NCBI RefSeq assembly: GCF_018598225.1
Contig: NZ_JAHESF010000033.1
Span: forward strand, 1 to 64,000
Source of the DNA: Chryseosolibacter histidinae
GTDB lineage: Bacteria > Bacteroidota > Bacteroidia > Cytophagales > Cyclobacteriaceae
Length of the DNA stretch: 64,000 bases
Direction of reading: 5' to 3'
Shown piece by piece: positions 23,271-31,366 of the stretch; position 1 is the stretch's first letter, and every line of letters begins with the position of its first letter. A model generated the notes under the pieces. That model worked only from the letters and a program-made list of their open reading frames with translations, searched no databases and was not told the DNA's origin. The position numbers and the translations under genes are program-made.

Positions 23271-25694
23271 ATGATCAGAAATTATATCCAGGTAGCGATA
23301 CGCAACCTCGTGCGCAACAAATTCTTCTCGGCCATCAACATCTTTGGCCTGGCCGTGAGCATGACCATCTGCATGGCCATCATTATGCTGGTGGCCGACC
23401 AGATGCAGTATGACCGCCACAACACAAAACGCAACCGTATTTTCAGGGTCAATACTTTCGCCGTGAATGAAAAAGGCGAAGACAGAAGCAGCTTGGATAA
23501 CGCCAGCTCGCCCATGACCCTGCGGCAGGAGCTGCTTGAAAATTATACCGGTTTCGAAAAGGTGGTAAGGATCAGGCGCGGCTTCGGCAATGGCTGGCTT
23601 GAATTCGAGAACCAGGATGTGAATATTCCCGTAAAAGGTTTTTTCGCCGACCCAGAGATCTTCGACGTGCTCGAGTACGAGTTCAGATACGGCAATCCAC
23701 GCACCGCGCTTCAGGAGCCTTACACCGTTGTGCTCACGCAGAAAGCTGCAAGCAAGCTGTTCAATGAAGAAAATCCCATAGGCCAAACCATCAAGGTAGG
23801 AGGCGTTGGCACCTACACGGTGACGGGTGTATTGAAAGAGACGGAAAACAAGTCGCACATTTTCTTCGAAGCGCTCGGCAGCATGGCCAGCGTAAAAAGC
23901 CTTGAAGCAGAAGGCAAATTTGGAAAAAGCCTTGACGACTGGCTGAACTTCTGGAACGGATGGACCTACGTGCTGCTGGAGGAGGGCAGGGAGGTTCGCG
24001 ATGTTGAGCCATACTTCGAAAAGATCTATCAGCAACACATTGCCACAGTCACAGACCCCAACGTTTTTAAAGCGAAGTTCCGCCTCCAAAGCATCAACGA
24101 TGTGACACCTGGCAGGCTGGTGAACAACCCGATCGGACCGTCTCTGCCCTGGGCGATCGTTTACTTCCTGAGCGGATTGGCCGCCGTGATCATGCTCACC
24201 TCATGTTTTAATTTCACCAACCTTTCCATTGCCCGTTCTTTAAGGCGCGCAAAAGAGATCGGGGTGCGCAAGGTGGCAGGCGCCGCGCGGTGGCAGATCT
24301 TCATGCAGTTTTTATCCGAGTCGGTTGTGGTGGCGTTGTGCAGCCTGGTGCTCGCTTTCTTTTTGTTGATCTTTATCAAACCGCTGCTGCTGCAGCTAAC
24401 CCTGGTGCGGGTGTTCATGTGGAATTTCGAGACCAACTATGCGGTGCTCGCGGTATTCATGGTTTTCGCCACGGTGGTGGGAATTCTCGCGGGCTTTTTC
24501 CCTGCGGTAGTGCTGTCAGGATTCCAGCCTGTGAAAGTTTTAAAAAGTCTCACCACGGTGAAGCTGTTCTCGAAGATGGGCATGCGAAAAGCGTTGCTGG
24601 TATCTCAGTTTTCCATCTCGCTGATCTTTATTCTTTCCGCCCTGGTGATGTACAGGCAGGTAGAGCTGTTCCTCACAAAAGACTACGGGTTCAACATGAA
24701 AGACAACATCATGATCAGGCTCAACAACACTTCGGCCCAGGCACTTAAATCCGAGCTGCTGAAATATCCCAATGTTCAAAATGTCACGGCGTCTTCGCAT
24801 GTTCCTTCCGCCGGCGTGGAATGGGGCAATGAGTTTAAGAAGACGGAAGACCCTGACTGGACCAGCTTCAGCTATTACCTGGTTGATGAAGATTACCTGA
24901 AGAACATGGAGGTGGCGCTTGTTGCCGGAAACTTCTTTGCTGCTGCGAATGGCGAAAGCAACAAAAATTTCATTGTGATCAACGAGGAGGCCGTGAAGGC
25001 GCTTGATTTCAAAACGGCGGCCGAGGCTGTTGGTGAAGAGGTCATGTACCGGCCCGACTCAAGCCGCAAAGTGATTGCCGGAGTTGTTAAGGACTACAAC
25101 CACCAGATGCTGATGAGCAAGCTCGGGCCGCTGGCGCTCATGTGGCACGACTCCAGTGCCAACTTACTGCAGGTGCGATACACCGGTACAGAAGCCTCGG
25201 CGAGCAAGACGATTGAAAAAGCCTGGAGCGTTGTAAACCCCGGACTCAAAGTAGATTACAAGCTGGTGGAATCCGAGATCAAGCTCTTTTACAATACGCT
25301 GTTCGGAGACCTGGTAGATGTTCTCGGCGTAGTTGCCGCACTCGCCATCATGATCTCGTGTCTCGGATTGCTGGGCATGGCCACCTACACGATCGAGACC
25401 CGCATGCGTGAGATCTCCATCCGCAAGGTGCTGGGCTCTTCTGACCAGGCCCTTGTCATACTGTTGTCAAAAGGATTTCTGAAAATACTGCTCGTGGCCA
25501 TCGCGATCGGTCTTCCGGCAGCGTGGTTCATCAACAACCTCTGGCTCGAGCTCATCGCCTATCACACCGAGATCGGGGTTACCCTTGCCTTAACAGGAAT
25601 TCTCATCCTGCTGCTGTTGGGTGCGATCACCATCGGCTCGCAAACCCTTCGCGCAGCATTTACCAATCTGGTTGATAATCTAAAAGGTGAATAG
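23271..25694 (+). CDS. MacB/FtsX-type ABC transporter permease
   Basis: A permease subunit of the MacB-like family of 807 residues. Four-helix halves are arranged as TM1 (about 20-42), a large MacB_PCD periplasmic domain (about 45-270), the FtsX core (about 285-430, SLRRAKEIGVRKVAGAARWQ), a second periplasmic domain, and a second FtsX core (about 685-795, ETRMREISIRKVLGSS). The doubled EIGVRK/EISIRK signature is diagnostic. No ATPase gene is adjacent, so it must pair with an ATPase elsewhere. It probably exports peptides, lipoproteins or small molecules, or senses envelope stress. It is followed by two terminator modules. Confidence 0.88.
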   Translation: MIRNYIQVAIRNLVRNKFFSAINIFGLAVSMTICMAIIMLVADQMQYDRHNTKRNRIFRVNTFAVNEKGEDRSSLDNASSPMTLRQELLENYTGFEKVVRIRRGFGNGWLEFENQDVNIPVKGFFADPEIFDVLEYEFRYGNPRTALQEPYTVVLTQKAASKLFNEENPIGQTIKVGGVGTYTVTGVLKETENKSHIFFEALGSMASVKSLEAEGKFGKSLDDWLNFWNGWTYVLLEEGREVRDVEPYFEKIYQQHIATVTDPNVFKAKFRLQSINDVTPGRLVNNPIGPSLPWAIVYFLSGLAAVIMLTSCFNFTNLSIARSLRRAKEIGVRKVAGAARWQIFMQFLSESVVVALCSLVLAFFLLIFIKPLLLQLTLVRVFMWNFETNYAVLAVFMVFATVVGILAGFFPAVVLSGFQPVKVLKSLTTVKLFSKMGMRKALLVSQFSISLIFILSALVMYRQVELFLTKDYGFNMKDNIMIRLNNTSAQALKSELLKYPNVQNVTASSHVPSAGVEWGNEFKKTEDPDWTSFSYYLVDEDYLKNMEVALVAGNFFAAANGESNKNFIVINEEAVKALDFKTAAEAVGEEVMYRPDSSRKVIAGVVKDYNHQMLMSKLGPLALMWHDSSANLLQVRYTGTEASASKTIEKAWSVVNPGLKVDYKLVESEIKLFYNTLFGDLVDVLGVVAALAIMISCLGLLGMATYTIETRMREISIRKVLGSSDQALVILLSKGFLKILLVAIAIGLPAAWFINNLWLELIAYHTEIGVTLALTGILILLLLGAITIGSQTLRAAFTNLVDNLKGE

Positions 25695-25705
25695 GTCGTT
25701 CGCGA

Positions 25706-25743
25706 GATGCATTCCTTGGCACATCCTGCACGCTCGTAGTTCA
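25706..25743. repeat. Direct repeat, left copy (GATGCATTCCTTGGCACATC...)
   Basis: This 38-base word recurs at 25955-25992 with few changes (shared GATGCAT, TTGGCACATC, GCACGCTCGTA, TTCA). Each copy precedes an AAAAAAGTCAGGC terminator, so the whole module appears duplicated about 249 bases apart. Confidence 0.75.
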
Positions 25744-25764
25744 GGAGACTTCACAACTCCAAAT

Positions 25765-25797
25765 AAAAAAGTCAGGCACATCACCTGACTTTTTTAT
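25765..25797 (+). terminator. Bidirectional terminator 1
   Basis: AAAAAAGTCAGG and CCTGACTTTTTT form a stem with a CACATCA-type loop (25765-25796). The A-run and T-run make it work on both strands. It follows the permease gene. Confidence 0.85.
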
Positions 25798-25859
25798 TTA
25801 CACAAAGCGTCTCGGAGTCGTAGCAGTGCCTCCGGTTTTTCGGGACACCGCGTTACCGA

Positions 25860-25912
25860 GAGGCCTGAAGGGCCTCAATGTCAATATCCATGGGCGCAGC
25901 CCATGGATATTG
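25860..25912. repeat. Two nested hairpins in the convergent gap
   Basis: GAGGCC-TGAAG-GGCCTC (25860-25876) is followed by CAATATCCATGGG / CCCATGGATATTG (25882-25894 and 25900-25912), a perfect 13-base stem with a 5-base loop. Such GGCCTGAAGGGCC and CCATGGGC...GCCCATGG units are familiar in other Bacteroidota intergenic regions. Confidence 0.7.
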
Positions 25913-25954
25913 TGTCTTTGGCATTTCATGTGCCATAGGAACTCTAAATCGTTA

Positions 25955-25992
25955 GATGCATGCATTGGCACATCACGCACGCTCGTAATTCA
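25955..25992. repeat. Direct repeat, right copy
   Basis: This is the second copy of the word at 25706-25743, again followed after about 40 bases by a GTCAGGC...GCCTGAC-type terminator. Confidence 0.75.
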
Positions 25993-26030
25993 AGAGGCCT
26001 CAGGACCATTCACGATAACACACCGAAAAC

Positions 26031-26061
26031 AAAAAAGTCAGGCTCATCACCTGACTTTTTA
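26031..26061 (-). terminator. Bidirectional terminator 2
   Basis: AAAAAAGTCAGG (26031-26042) pairs with CCTGACTTTTT (26050-26060). It is nearly identical to terminator 1 and lies just beyond the stop of the minus-strand M16 gene. Confidence 0.85.
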
Positions 26062-26077
26062 TAACTCAAACAAATCG

Positions 26078-27475
26078 TTACTTCACCTTCAGCGCATTCT
26101 GGTGTTCTTTGATCTGCTTCTCCAGCAGTTTTTTATCACCCACTAGCACTAGGGTCATGTCTTCATATTTGAAATAATCTTTCGCCATCTGCTGCACCTT
26201 CTCCGGCGTAACATTATAGATGTTCTTCACACGATCGGTAAGATATGAATCACTCAGGCCATGCAGGTCGAGGAAGTTGAGCTGATTGATAATACCTCCG
26301 GGTGTTGAGTTCTGCAGCACAAAGATACCCGCCTCGTAATTCTGAATGCCCTTCAGCTCGTCGGCCGACGGCGGCTCATTCTGAAGACGTTTGATCTCTT
26401 TGGAAATTTCCTGTAACGACGCACCGGTGTGCTCCGAGGTAACATCAGCCTGCTCATACCAGATGGCCACACGGTAGCCCGAGCTGATAGTGCTGAAAGG
26501 TGAATAGGTATAACCTTTATTTTCACGAATGTTGGCAGTGATGCGCGACCCGAATGAACCACCCAGCAGCGAGTTGGTTACCTGCAGCGGAAGGTAGTCA
26601 GGTTTGGAGGGATCGAGCGTTGGCAGTCCCAGCAGCACAGTGGTCTGCGGGGCGCCTTTGCGATCGATCATCGCTACTTCGTTGGTCTTTACCGGTGTGG
26701 CTACCGGGTAATCTACTTCAGGACCTTCTTTCCATTTTCCAAAAGCTTCTTCGATGGCCTTTTTCACGGCGGCCTCGTCAAATTTACCAACGGCATACAC
26801 CACAGTGCGTTTGGCGCCGATGTTCTTTTCGTAAAATCCTTTCGCCATGTCGAGGGTATACGAGTTAAGCATTTCTTCCGTGGGGAAATACCTTCCGTAA
26901 GAATGGTCTTTGTAGATAATCGACCTGAATTTTTCCGTGGCCTGATTCTGCGGAACACTTTTCTGAACGGTGAGCTGGCGCTTGAGGTCATTCTTGAGGC
27001 GCTCCACTTCGCTGGCAGGGAACGCGGGATTGATCACAATATCGGCGAGGATCTTCACCAGGTCGGGCGCAAATTCTGACAACACTGAACCAGAGACCGT
27101 CATTTGATTAGGGCCCGTAGAAACATTTACTTCACCGCCCATGGCGGCAACTTTTTTGGCGATGGTCTTGAAGTCCATCGTGGTGGTTCCACCTTCACGC
27201 ATCAGGTTGCCGGTCAGGTCGCCGAGCCATACTTCATTAGGTCCTTCATGGATGTTTCCCGTTTTGATGATCACGTTGATATTCACTTTAGGAATGGCAC
27301 CGTATTGCACCAGTGTGGTAGAAAGACCATTGCCCAGCTTTTCGACCTTCTTGGCGGGAAGTTGGAAATCGCGTGGCTTGCCTCCTTCGGGCGGCGTCTG
27401 CTTTTGCGCGAGCGCTGCGAAGGAGAGGAAACAGGCTGCTGCAACACAGCTTAAAAATTTATAGGATGTTCTCAT
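26078..27475 (-). CDS. M16 family zinc-peptidase-like protein, non-catalytic partner
   Basis: An exported 465-residue M16 (pitrilysin-like) protein. The signal peptide runs to about residue 23 (FLSFAALAQ). It has the two M16 halves but no HxxEH zinc site: the equivalent region reads GPNEVWLGDLTGNLMREGG. The C-terminal half keeps the conserved substrate-binding block SRITANIRENKGYTYSPFS. Its ATG overlaps the stop of the catalytic partner by four bases, so the two probably form a heterodimeric periplasmic protease, as in mitochondrial-processing-peptidase-type pairs. Confidence 0.9.
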   Translation of the reverse strand: MRTSYKFLSCVAAACFLSFAALAQKQTPPEGGKPRDFQLPAKKVEKLGNGLSTTLVQYGAIPKVNINVIIKTGNIHEGPNEVWLGDLTGNLMREGGTTTMDFKTIAKKVAAMGGEVNVSTGPNQMTVSGSVLSEFAPDLVKILADIVINPAFPASEVERLKNDLKRQLTVQKSVPQNQATEKFRSIIYKDHSYGRYFPTEEMLNSYTLDMAKGFYEKNIGAKRTVVYAVGKFDEAAVKKAIEEAFGKWKEGPEVDYPVATPVKTNEVAMIDRKGAPQTTVLLGLPTLDPSKPDYLPLQVTNSLLGGSFGSRITANIRENKGYTYSPFSTISSGYRVAIWYEQADVTSEHTGASLQEISKEIKRLQNEPPSADELKGIQNYEAGIFVLQNSTPGGIINQLNFLDLHGLSDSYLTDRVKNIYNVTPEKVQQMAKDYFKYEDMTLVLVGDKKLLEKQIKEHQNALKVK

Positions 27476-28860
27476 TGATTTACAGCTTTAGGTTCTACAA
27501 TTAAAATGGTGCGGTTGGTAGCACGCAGGTACTCGCTCGCGGTTTTTTTGATCACCTCGGGCGTAACCTTCTTGAACTCGTCTTCGAGTTTGTTGATGCG
27601 CGCCGGGTCATCGTCAAACAAGGCAAAGCATGCCAGCAGGTCAGCGCGACCCACACCGAACACACCACCCAGGTTATCGTACAGGCTTGAGCGGATCTTG
27701 ACAATGGCCATGTCGAGGTCTTCTTGTGTAACGTTGTCAAGCTCGGCCACTGATTGATCTACCTGTTTGAGAATAGAGTCAGCCGGAACGTTGGCATCGT
27801 GAATGAGGTCGGCCATCCACAGCATCGGACCGTTGTAGTTGAACATATTGCCGAGGTAGTTGATGCCACCGCTCACGCCTCCGGTATAACCTTTTTCCTG
27901 TACCAGCTTTTGGTAGAGCTTGCTGTCACTGCCCTGCACGAGCAGCTGATCGATCAGGCCCATCGCGAAATACTCCGGTGTGTTACGGTCAGGCATTTTG
28001 TACGCCACGGCAATAGCAGGTTTGTTGGCCAGCTGATCTTCTTTGGTGAAACGTTTCTCTTTGTTCTGAGCGGGTTCAGCAATATCGGGTTTGGCCGGAA
28101 GCTCTGCCTTGGCGATGCCTCCGAAGTATTGCTGGATCCATTTTTTTGCTTCCTCCTTATCAAAGTCGCCCACCACAGAGATCGCGGCGTTGTTGGGTGC
28201 ATAGAAGGTCTTAAAGAATTTGTCTACGTCTTCCAGTTTGGCCGAGTCGAGGTCAGCGAGGTCACCATAAAAATTGTGGGCATTATACCAGTTCTCGTTG
28301 GCATACTGCGGCATATCGAGCCATGGAAATCCGCCGTAAGGCTGATTGAGCACGTTCACTTTTACTTCGTTTTTCACCACACCTTGCTGGTTGGTAAGAT
28401 TTTCCTGGGTGATGGCGAGCCCTTTCATGCGGTCTGCTTCGGCCCACAGTGCCGTTTCAAGCTTGTGGGCTGGCATCACTTCAAAGTAGTTGGTGAAATC
28501 GAAACGGGTTGAGCCGTTCAGCACGCCACCGTTCTTTTGCACCATATTCACAAACTCCATCTTGCCCAGGTTCTGCGATCCCTGAAACATCATGTGTTCA
28601 AAAAGGTGGGCGAAACCTGTACGGTCTTTCGGCTCGATGCGAAAACCGATGTTGTAATATACCGCTACAACAACTGTGGGGGCGGTGTGATCTTCAGACA
28701 ACACCACACGCAGGCCGTTGTCGAGCTTATAATATTCAACCGGTACACTAAATGAACTTTCGCTGCCTTTCTTCTCGCCAGGAGAGCAGGCAGCCAGTAT
28801 GACCGTTGCCATTACAAGACACGATCTGGATACAAACTTGTTAAATTGATTCATGCGCAA
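27472..28860 (-). CDS. M16 family zinc metallopeptidase, catalytic subunit (lipoprotein)
   Basis: A 462-residue insulinase/pitrilysin-type peptidase. The inverted zinc motif HxxEH is H85-L-F-E-H89 in TGFAHLFEHMMF, and the downstream glutamate lies in the QGVVKNEVK block. The lipobox is ILAAC with C25, predicting an envelope-anchored enzyme. It is upstream of, and overlaps by four bases, the non-catalytic M16 gene. The peptide substrate is unknown. Confidence 0.93.
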   Translation of the reverse strand: MRMNQFNKFVSRSCLVMATVILAACSPGEKKGSESSFSVPVEYYKLDNGLRVVLSEDHTAPTVVVAVYYNIGFRIEPKDRTGFAHLFEHMMFQGSQNLGKMEFVNMVQKNGGVLNGSTRFDFTNYFEVMPAHKLETALWAEADRMKGLAITQENLTNQQGVVKNEVKVNVLNQPYGGFPWLDMPQYANENWYNAHNFYGDLADLDSAKLEDVDKFFKTFYAPNNAAISVVGDFDKEEAKKWIQQYFGGIAKAELPAKPDIAEPAQNKEKRFTKEDQLANKPAIAVAYKMPDRNTPEYFAMGLIDQLLVQGSDSKLYQKLVQEKGYTGGVSGGINYLGNMFNYNGPMLWMADLIHDANVPADSILKQVDQSVAELDNVTQEDLDMAIVKIRSSLYDNLGGVFGVGRADLLACFALFDDDPARINKLEDEFKKVTPEVIKKTASEYLRATNRTILIVEPKAVNQ

Positions 28861-28963
28861 TTAGGATTAATGATTAGAGAAATATAAAGCTATTGGGCTT
28901 TGCTTGTTATGGTTTTGTGACAAAAAAGAAGAATTCAGTGGTCTATGGAAGACACCCATACCC

Positions 28964-28986
28964 ACTCCACCCCTGCGCGGGGGAGA
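28964..28986. repeat. GC-rich hairpin between M16 and flavoprotein genes
   Basis: CTCCaCCCC / GGGGGAG around a TGCGC loop forms a short strong hairpin in an otherwise featureless 145-base gap. No T-run follows. Confidence 0.4.
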
Positions 28987-29005
28987 CGACTCTACCCGCA
29001 AATAG

Positions 29006-30253
29006 TTACCAGTGCGCTACGGAAATTGCCTTGGCTGCCAGGTAAGCGGTGCTCCACGCAGCCTGGAAATTAAAGCCCCCGGTCTCACCGTCGATGTTCA
29101 ATACCTCGCCTGCAAAATATAACCCGGGCATCTTTTTGCTCTGCATAGTGGCGAGGTCAACCTCCTTCAGGTCAACGCCTCCGCACGTAACAAACTCTTC
29201 CTTAAAGGTAGTCTTACCCTTGATCTGAAAGGGGCACCGGATCAGGAACTCCATCAGGCGATTCATGTTCTTCTGGGGCAACTCCGCCCAGATCTTGTTA
29301 TCATCAATATCGGCAAGCTCGCAAACCCGCACCCATAACCGTTGCGGAAGGGCGAACAAAGGATTGGAAAGCACCTTCTGCTTGCCGCGATTCTTTTTGT
29401 GCTCGAGCAATTGCAGCCGGATGTCATCTTCCTTGGCAGGACCGATCCAGCTTACCAGCGCCGTGAACTGGTACTGGATGTTGTGGAGGTGCTCCGCCGC
29501 CCAGGCCGAAAGTTTGATCACCGCCGGGCCACTCAGTCCCCAATGCGTGATGAGCACAGGACCTTCCTGCGAAAGTTTTGTTCCGGCAATCCTTACTTCT
29601 GCCGCCGGCACCGCCACGCCCATCAGGTCACTGAATTTTTTTTCAGAATCATTGAAAGTAAAGAGCGAAGGAATGGGAGGAACGATGGTGTGACCTGCAT
29701 TGGCGATCCAGTCGTAGGCCTGTTTTCCGGGACTTCCGCCCGTGGCAGTCAAAACGTTATTACTGTAATAGGTCTTACCGGTCTGGGTGTGCACTTTGAA
29801 TCCACTTCCATCCCTCTCTAACTTCACAACCCCTTCGCCCATTTCGATCCTGATCTTCAGGCGCTGCGCTTCCTGCATCAGGCAGTCGATGATGGTTTGG
29901 GAGCTGTCAGTAATAGGGAACATGCGACCGTCGTCTTCGGTCTTGAGCTTTACATTTTTCGATTCAAACCAGGCAACTGTTTTAGAAGCTTCGTAGGTTC
30001 TGAAAACATTCCGCAGTGGTTTCTCACCCCTTGGGTAATGGCGGGAAAGTTGCGCCGCGTCAAAACAGTGATGGGTCACGTTGCAGCGACCTCCGCCGGA
30101 AACCTTAACCTTCGCCAGCAGCTTGTTCGACTTTTCGAGGAGTAGCACCTGAAGACCCGGTTTCAGTGTTGCCGCCTGGATGGCACCATAAAAGCCGGCA
30201 GCACCTCCGCCGATAACAATAAGGTCATATTTTTTTAATCCCTGATCTTCCAC
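29006..30253 (-). CDS. BaiN/HI0933-family FAD-dependent oxidoreductase
   Basis: A cytoplasmic flavoprotein of the YhiN/HI0933 family, 415 residues; a relative (BaiN) reduces bile-acid intermediates, but the general substrate is unknown. The FAD site is IVIGGGAAGFYGAIQAA (residues 11-27), then KVSGGGRCNVTHHCF, a family hallmark, and the C-terminal GLYFAGEVLNIDGETGGFN motif with FQAAWSTA. The start is GTG 30253; there is no earlier or nearby ATG in frame. A TAAGTTTG octamer lies only 5 bases upstream, too close to act as its promoter unless the mRNA is almost leaderless. Confidence 0.92.
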   Translation of the reverse strand: MEDQGLKKYDLIVIGGGAAGFYGAIQAATLKPGLQVLLLEKSNKLLAKVKVSGGGRCNVTHHCFDAAQLSRHYPRGEKPLRNVFRTYEASKTVAWFESKNVKLKTEDDGRMFPITDSSQTIIDCLMQEAQRLKIRIEMGEGVVKLERDGSGFKVHTQTGKTYYSNNVLTATGGSPGKQAYDWIANAGHTIVPPIPSLFTFNDSEKKFSDLMGVAVPAAEVRIAGTKLSQEGPVLITHWGLSGPAVIKLSAWAAEHLHNIQYQFTALVSWIGPAKEDDIRLQLLEHKKNRGKQKVLSNPLFALPQRLWVRVCELADIDDNKIWAELPQKNMNRLMEFLIRCPFQIKGKTTFKEEFVTCGGVDLKEVDLATMQSKKMPGLYFAGEVLNIDGETGGFNFQAAWSTAYLAAKAISVAHW

Positions 30254-30299
30254 GCTTCAAACTTACGTGCGTTAATCCGATATATCTGCAATTATAGAT

Positions 30300-30465
30300 T
30301 AGAACCCATCTCAAAAATACCTTTTGAAAATTTCCGGCGTCTTTGCCCATTCTGCTTCGTTGGCCTTTTGTTCAGACTACCTCTTGTATGAGCAGCAAAA
30401 GCACGCCTCGCATAATGGCCAAATACTTGAAATTTCCTTAAAATCTATTTTCGAGATGGGTTCTA
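30300..30465. repeat. 166-base imperfect palindrome with 20-base inverted ends
   Basis: The ends TAGAACCCATCTCAAAAATA (30300-30319) and TATTTTCGAGATGGGTTCTA (30446-30465) are complementary at 19 of 20 positions. Pairing continues imperfectly inwards, for example GTCTTTGCCCATTCTGC against the complement of the right arm (about 14 of 17). It codes for nothing recognisable. It could be a MITE-like element or a folded RNA. It lies between divergent genes. Confidence 0.75.
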
Positions 30466-30496
30466 GACTGGTTTTCTGTTTCTTTGCGCCTCAATC

Positions 30497-31141
30497 ATGG
30501 AATTTGTTCAAAAATACGGCATTTATGGTCTGGGCTTCTTTGCGCAGTCACTTTTTGGCGCCCGCCTGATCGTGCAGTTATTGCTTTCTGAAAAAAAGGG
30601 AAAGGTGGTTTCTCCCACCATCTTCTGGCAGCTGAGCCTGATGGCATCCTTTCTTTTCCTCATCTATGGCATCATCCGTAACGACCTGGTGATCATCATC
30701 GGGCAAACGTTGTCGTACCTGATCTACATCCGCAATCTGCAGCTGAAAAACGACTGGGTGAAATTTCCGCTCATCATCCGGGTTATCATTTTTGCTTTGC
30801 CGGTATTGGCGCTCGGTTGGATCGTGATGGGTTCAGAGAACAAGCTCCAGGATATTTTTAGCAATAGCGACCTATCGCATCCCATCATCGCCATTGGCGC
30901 GGTAGGCCAGCTGATGCTGAACCTGAGATTCATTTATCAGTGGTATTACTCAGAAAAGCACAGCGACTCCATTTTGCCGCTGGGCTTCTGGGTGATCAGC
31001 AGCGTTGCCTCGGTGATGATCCTGGCTTACGCATCTTATCGCCTCGATCCGGTTTTGCTCGTAGCACAAGGCATGGGCATTTTCGTTTACCTGCGCAACA
31101 TCGTTATACATTTTAAAGCGCGGGCAAAGACGGTCAATTGA
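30497..31141 (+). CDS. LAB_N domain membrane protein (lipid-A-disaccharide synthase N-terminal-like)
   Basis: A 214-residue protein made only of the LAB_N fold, the membrane module found at the N-terminus of some LpxB proteins and beside lipid-A genes. It holds two repeats of the module (ARLIVQLLLSEKKGKVVSPT with FWQLSLMASFLFLIYGI, and NLRFIYQWYYSEKHSDSILP with GFWVISSVASVMILAYASY), with about six membrane segments. No lipid-A gene is adjacent. The function is likely envelope-lipid related, but this is an inference from the family. Confidence 0.85.
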   Translation: MEFVQKYGIYGLGFFAQSLFGARLIVQLLLSEKKGKVVSPTIFWQLSLMASFLFLIYGIIRNDLVIIIGQTLSYLIYIRNLQLKNDWVKFPLIIRVIIFALPVLALGWIVMGSENKLQDIFSNSDLSHPIIAIGAVGQLMLNLRFIYQWYYSEKHSDSILPLGFWVISSVASVMILAYASYRLDPVLLVAQGMGIFVYLRNIVIHFKARAKTVN

Positions 31142-31152
31142 ATTCTTGCAAG

Positions 31153-31184
31153 TTGTCGTTTATTATAGGCTTTCATTACTTTTG
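31153..31184 (+). promoter_or_regulatory. Bacteroidota-type promoter upstream of the small ORF
   Basis: TTG (31153-31155), 21 bases, then TACTTTTG (31177-31184), an exact TAnnTTTG. The predicted start would be about 5 bases before the ATG at 31196, giving a very short leader. Confidence 0.55.
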
Positions 31185-31195
31185 AGGAAGAAGCC

Positions 31196-31366
31196 ATGAA
31201 AGATCATTTCATCCCTAGACAGAATCCAGGTAAGTCAAGAAAAAAAAAGATTCTTAACAGACGTTTAAGGGAGTATTCAAAGAATCCGAATAATGTTTCC
31301 CCTGTCAGGGACGTGCTTCTAAGGATTGAACAAAAACTTGGAAAACCAGGCCAAAGCAATAATTGA
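31196..31366 (+). CDS. Small basic ORF (56 aa) overlapping the methyltransferase start
   Basis: ATG 31196 opens a 56-codon frame coding a very basic protein (MKDHFIPRQNPGKSRKKK, later RDVLLRIEQKLGKPGQ). It lies right after a good promoter and overlaps the downstream gene by 41 bases. I recognise no family. It could be a real small protein, or a coupling ORF that delivers ribosomes to the TTG start of the methyltransferase. Confidence 0.5.
   Translation: MKDHFIPRQNPGKSRKKKILNRRLREYSKNPNNVSPVRDVLLRIEQKLGKPGQSNN

Larger units (their letters stand above)
25695..26077. other. 383-base gap between convergent genes: duplicated terminator module and hairpins
   Basis: The gap has no gene. From left to right it holds a 38-base word (25706-25743), terminator 1, a palindrome pair, a diverged copy of the 38-base word (25955-25992) and terminator 2. 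Short frames here lie inside palindromes and are rejected. Confidence 0.75.

Noticed and set aside
23256-24089. 277-codon minus-strand frame opposite the permease start
   Set aside because: The permease on the other strand has clear membrane and FtsX signatures; the shadow has none.
30258-30265. TAAGTTTG (minus strand) as the flavoprotein promoter
   Set aside because: It ends only 5 bases before the GTG start, leaving no room for a leader, and has no -33 box at normal spacing.
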